Below the pieces are notes generated by a model. It ran no database searches and was not told the DNA's origin. It saw only the letters and a list, made by a program, of their open reading frames with translations. Made by a program: the position numbers and the translations under genes. A stretch of 64,000 bases of DNA from Bosea vaviloviae. GTDB taxonomy: Bacteria; Pseudomonadota; Alphaproteobacteria; Rhizobiales; Beijerinckiaceae. Each line of letters opens with the position of its first letter. Position 1 is the first letter of the stretch. This document shows, piece after piece, positions 61,015-64,000 of this stretch. The stretch covers positions 1,603,001 through 1,667,000 of the forward strand of contig NZ_CP017147.1 in assembly GCF_001741865.1 (NCBI RefSeq). The letters run 5' to 3'.

Positions 61015-61785
61015 TTGCAGACCGAGATCCTGACATCCGTCGATGTCGCCTCGTCGGCGGATCTCCTGATCGAGCACAAGCGGATCTGGGACAAAAAGCC
61101 GACGCTCCGGATGATCTATGCGGATTTCCACCGGCGCTTGGAAACGAGCTGTCCGGATGGGCCGCTGCTCGACATTGGTGGCAGCTCGGCCGATTTCAAG
61201 CGCGGCAGGAGCGATGTCACCTCAATCGATATCGTGCCGTTCCCGGGCATCGATCTGGTGGCGGACGCTCATCGTCTGCCGTTGAAAAGCGACCACTTCG
61301 CTGGAATCGTGATGCTGGATGTGCTGCACCATCTGCAGTTCCCAGTGGCGTTCCTGGCCGAGGCTGCGCGCGTGCTGCGGCCTGGCGGGCGGCTTGCCAT
61401 GATCGAGCCGGGAATGAGCGTTGTCGCCAAGCAGTTCTACACGCATCTGCACCAGGAGCCGGTGATCATGGATGCCGATCCGTTCAAGCCGGAAGCGCAG
61501 TCGGGCAACAACCCCTTCGACTCCAATCAGGCGATCCCGACCTTGATGTTTGGCTCAAAGCAGGGGCGCGACAAGGTCGTCTCCGCCGTTCCTGATCTGG
61601 CTGTCGTCGATATCCGCTGGCTCAGCCTGCTGGCCTATCCGCTTTCGGGTGGGTTCAAATCCTGGTGCCTATGGCCGGCGGCCTTGACCGAGAAGACCCT
61701 GCGCTTCGAAGACGCGCTGCTGCCTGTGCTCGGGCCGCTCCTTGGCTTCCGTTTGCAGATCACGCTGGAGAAGCGAGCGATTTGA
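61015..61785 (+). CDS. Class I SAM-dependent methyltransferase
   Basis: This 256-residue protein starts at TTG 61015 with GGGGAG six bases upstream. The SAM-binding motif is DGPLLDIGGSSADFKRG. The acidic loop follows in TSIDIVPFPG, then VMLDVLHHLQFPVAFL and AARVLRPGGRLAMIEPG, as in methyltransf_11-type enzymes. It probably methylates a sugar or lipid-linked intermediate in the polysaccharide pathway. It lies 70 bases after fcl on the same strand and converges with the aminotransferase gene. Confidence 0.88.
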   Translation: MQTEILTSVDVASSADLLIEHKRIWDKKPTLRMIYADFHRRLETSCPDGPLLDIGGSSADFKRGRSDVTSIDIVPFPGIDLVADAHRLPLKSDHFAGIVMLDVLHHLQFPVAFLAEAARVLRPGGRLAMIEPGMSVVAKQFYTHLHQEPVIMDADPFKPEAQSGNNPFDSNQAIPTLMFGSKQGRDKVVSAVPDLAVVDIRWLSLLAYPLSGGFKSWCLWPAALTEKTLRFEDALLPVLGPLLGFRLQITLEKRAI

Positions 61786-61791
61786 GGGCGC

Positions 61792-62913
61792 TCACAGCGT
61801 CAGTCTTTTCAGGGCGGAAGCCACGCGCTCGATATCGTCCCTCGTCAAGCTCAAGGCACTTGGCAGGTTGATGCCGCAAGGCGTGACCGCCGCCGCCACC
61901 GTGTTTCGGTCTCGGGCGATTGCTGCTTCTGGAGTATCCCGGAATGCTGGCAATTGGCTGAGTGGGTAGAAAAATGGCCTGACATCGATACCCTCTTGCC
62001 TCATCAGCGGGATCAGCTTTTCCTTTCTCACGCCAATCTCGCTGTCGAGCACTACGGTCGACATCCAATACGAATTGTAGAGACCGTCGACATCCGGGTT
62101 GAGCTTGCCGCCGTTCCAGTCTGACAGGGCCTCGCGATACCAGCTGAAGATGCGTCGCTTACCGTCGACGAGCTCGTCCACGCGCTCCAGCTGCGCCAGG
62201 CCGAGGGCGGCCTGCATGGACGACATCTTGTATTTCCAGCCGACCTCATCGTTGAAGAACATCGTATCGCCTGGCGACCGGCCGTGATCGCGCAAGCGCT
62301 GCACACGTTCCAACAGCTTCTCGTCATCGAGCACGAGCATGCCGCCTTCACCTGTGGTGAGAGTCTTTGAGCCGTGAAAGGAGAAGGCAGACATCACACC
62401 GAAGGCGCCGGCAGGCCTGTCGCGCCAGCGCGACCCAATCGCCTCCGCGGCATCTTCAATGAGAGCGACGCCATTGGCTGCTGCGATAGCGTTAAGGCGA
62501 TCCCAGTCCGGCATCGATCCATAGAGATCGACCACGATCGCCGCTTTTGTCCGGGGTGTGATCGCGGCTTCGAAGGCCTCGGGCGAGAGGCACCAACTAT
62601 CCCTGTCGATATCCGCGAAGACGGGGGTGGCGCCGACATAGTGTACCGGCGCAACCGAGGCGATCCAGGTCGCGTCCGGTACGATGACCTCGTCGCCAGG
62701 CTCGATATCGAGCGCCATCAGGGCGAGGTGAAGCGCCGAGGTGCAGGAGGGTAGGGCGATGGCATGGCGCCGTCCGCAATGGTTGGCGAAGGCGGCCTCG
62801 AACCGGCCATGGAACATCCCGGCGTCGCCATACCAGGCCGAGGTAACGGCCTGCGTGACATAGTCGATCTCTCTGGCAGTGATCGACGGTCCGGCGACGG
62901 GAATGCGTTTCAT
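61792..62913 (-). CDS. DegT/DnrJ/EryC1/StrS sugar aminotransferase
   Basis: This 373-residue PLP enzyme has the PLP lysine K183 in SFHGSKTLTTGEGGM and D154 in LIEDAAEAIGS for the pyridine nitrogen. VTSAWYGDAGMFHGRFEAAF and WKYKMSSMQAALGLAQLERV are also family hallmarks. It transfers an amino group to a keto-sugar nucleotide (for example a 4-keto-6-deoxysugar, giving a perosamine-type product). The sequence does not show which sugar. It follows a methyltransferase gene on the same strand with a gap of 33 bases. Confidence 0.92.
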   Translation of the reverse strand: MKRIPVAGPSITAREIDYVTQAVTSAWYGDAGMFHGRFEAAFANHCGRRHAIALPSCTSALHLALMALDIEPGDEVIVPDATWIASVAPVHYVGATPVFADIDRDSWCLSPEAFEAAITPRTKAAIVVDLYGSMPDWDRLNAIAAANGVALIEDAAEAIGSRWRDRPAGAFGVMSAFSFHGSKTLTTGEGGMLVLDDEKLLERVQRLRDHGRSPGDTMFFNDEVGWKYKMSSMQAALGLAQLERVDELVDGKRRIFSWYREALSDWNGGKLNPDVDGLYNSYWMSTVVLDSEIGVRKEKLIPLMRQEGIDVRPFFYPLSQLPAFRDTPEAAIARDRNTVAAAVTPCGINLPSALSLTRDDIERVASALKRLTL

Positions 62914-62946
62914 GGATTTTGGACCTAAAGTCGATTCGGAAGGAAA

Positions 62947-64000
62947 TCAGAGCCAGACCCACTGAAGGTCGGCGCGCAGGTGTGGTCGGCATCGCTCTAT
63001 CACTTGCCGAGAATGTGATGGGTTAAGCCCAACATAGATCACTTCAATGTCATCGGGCATGTCTCGGGGCAGGATAACCGGCCGGCCGAAACGCGTTTGC
63101 GACTGGAGATGAGGGTTGTTGTCGACGAAGCACAGTACGTCGTCTAGCGGCATCAGCACCGAAGCAATCCAGGTTCCATAAAACCCCGCGCCGAAAATTG
63201 CCGCCTTACGGCCTAGATGTGCCTCCCGCTCGCGCCGGAGGCGGCTACGGGCGGCTGACCAATTGGCGGCAACGGCCTCTATGGCCGAGAAATTCTGTGC
63301 TTGGACGACGCCTGACGTCGAGGGAGTATTCGATGCGATTGCCAGCAAGGCAGCTGGCAACGGACCGTCGTCCTCGACATCGACCGTACCGAACCCGGCG
63401 AGATTTAATGCACGCTCCAGCGAAGCAGGCGAGAAATGACTGAGGTGATCCACTACGAGGAGATCGCCCGGATTTGCTAGTACCGATGGCACGGTCACGA
63501 ACAGGCGCCCACCCTGTTTAAGCAGGCTGCGTAAGAAAGAAAGAGTTTCGACCGGATCGGCAACGTGCTCGATAACAAAATGGGCGGTGATTGCGTCGAA
63601 GGTGCCAATCCAATGGGGTGGGACGGTGTAGGTCGCGCAATGCGTCTCGTCGAGCCAGCCGTGCCAGGCTGGCCGGTAATCGTCGCTGACGTCAAAGACA
63701 AAGGCTTCAACGTCTTTCCGCTTGGCGACAATACGCTTCAGCGTGGCCGCCTTGGCCGCACCGAAGTCCAGAATTTTTTGCCCGGGCTGCGGGTCAAGCA
63801 GCGCCAGAACGAGTTGCGTCTGGAGTTCAGTCCGAAAAACAGGCTGCCCATGGCGATCAGTGATGATCTGGTCATGGTCTTCCGTGTCGAGCGAGATCCG
63901 GTAGGCTGTATCGTAGAAGGCGCTAGCTTCTGGGAGGTCGTTCGATTGGGCGTGGCCGCAGGCGGGGCAGGCAAAGACGGATGTCGGAGTCGGCAACGTT
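62947..64000 (-). CDS. Sugar-type methyltransferase with N-terminal zinc site (5' end off window)
   Basis: At least 349 residues; the frame stays open to the right edge, so the start probably lies beyond it. The visible N-terminus has FACPACGHAQ, part of a Cys-X2-Cys zinc site. The SAM motif is QKILDFGAAKAATLKRIV, followed by ITAHFVIEHVADPVETLSFL. The C-terminal part (KAAIFGAGFYGTWIASVLMP, VLCFVDNNPHLQSQTRFGRP) resembles the C-terminal domain of sugar C-methyltransferases such as those of the NovU/TylC3 type. It precedes the aminotransferase gene and would act on the same type of nucleotide sugar. A TTG at 63996 is a possible internal start. Confidence 0.8.
   Translation of the reverse strand, partial: TLPTPTSVFACPACGHAQSNDLPEASAFYDTAYRISLDTEDHDQIITDRHGQPVFRTELQTQLVLALLDPQPGQKILDFGAAKAATLKRIVAKRKDVEAFVFDVSDDYRPAWHGWLDETHCATYTVPPHWIGTFDAITAHFVIEHVADPVETLSFLRSLLKQGGRLFVTVPSVLANPGDLLVVDHLSHFSPASLERALNLAGFGTVDVEDDGPLPAALLAIASNTPSTSGVVQAQNFSAIEAVAANWSAARSRLRREREAHLGRKAAIFGAGFYGTWIASVLMPLDDVLCFVDNNPHLQSQTRFGRPVILPRDMPDDIEVIYVGLNPSHSRQVIERCRPHLRADLQWVWL

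Overview
The window is high-GC DNA from an alphaproteobacterium, most likely of the Hyphomicrobiales (Rhizobiales). The gene content and order point to something near Bosea, Bradyrhizobium or Methylobacterium, but the genus is inferred. The main support is an Irr-type Fur protein with a heme motif beside fabA-fabB-fabI, many ABC importers, an MCP ending in WEEF, and palindromic intergenic repeats of a kind common in that order. Genes are densely packed, in short operons on both strands. I saw no CRISPR array, rRNA, prophage or intact transposase.

Layout. 1-4091 (minus): start of a PuuE-like deacetylase and a four-gene polyamine-type ABC importer. 4235-9160 (minus): a branched-chain amino acid importer in which LivM and LivG are fused, with a hairpin between the binding protein and the rest of the operon. 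9464-10553: a metallo-beta-lactamase-fold hydrolase overlapping a leftover C-terminus of a Na+/H+ antiporter. 10602-18065: a PLP-dependent trans-sulfuration-type enzyme, an M20 amidohydrolase, a polar amino acid ABC importer, a GntR regulator and a homocysteine S-methyltransferase, which together suggest use of sulfur amino acids or their derivatives. 18085-24240: an RND efflux pump with two adaptor proteins and a divergent TetR gene with two operator-like palindromes. 24301-29273: a frameshifted regulator remnant, a cupin and a three-subunit membrane dehydrogenase (Tat-exported small subunit, GMC flavoprotein, tri-heme cytochrome c).

29709-33936 (plus): an apparent four-gene operon of envelope proteins (membrane-anchored coiled-coil repeat protein, orphan TAXI-type binding protein, VasI/TagO-like protein, exported DsrE-like protein). 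It matches no pathway I know and is the best candidate for an undescribed system. 34242-40450: tRNA-Leu(CAG), a chemoreceptor, an NDUFA9-like protein, a HAD hydrolase, a 2-hydroxyacid dehydrogenase and an SH3-domain protein. 40861-45904: irr, a LysE-family gene broken by a 279-bp inverted-repeat element, then fabA, fabB, a DUF3303 gene and fabI. 45971-51757: small proteins, argG, a DsbA-fold isomerase, a beta-propeller-like protein, an HtpX-like protease and LemA. 51998-64000: a surface polysaccharide locus (ABC exporter, two glycosyltransferases, a flippase-like protein, an epimerase, GDP-L-fucose synthase, two methyltransferases and a DegT aminotransferase) that runs off the right edge.

Repeats are a second theme: composite double-hairpin elements, long inverted repeats, and tandem arrays of 7, 18 and 21 bp placed near starts or stops of genes. 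Many long open frames antisense to real genes were judged to be high-GC shadows and left out.
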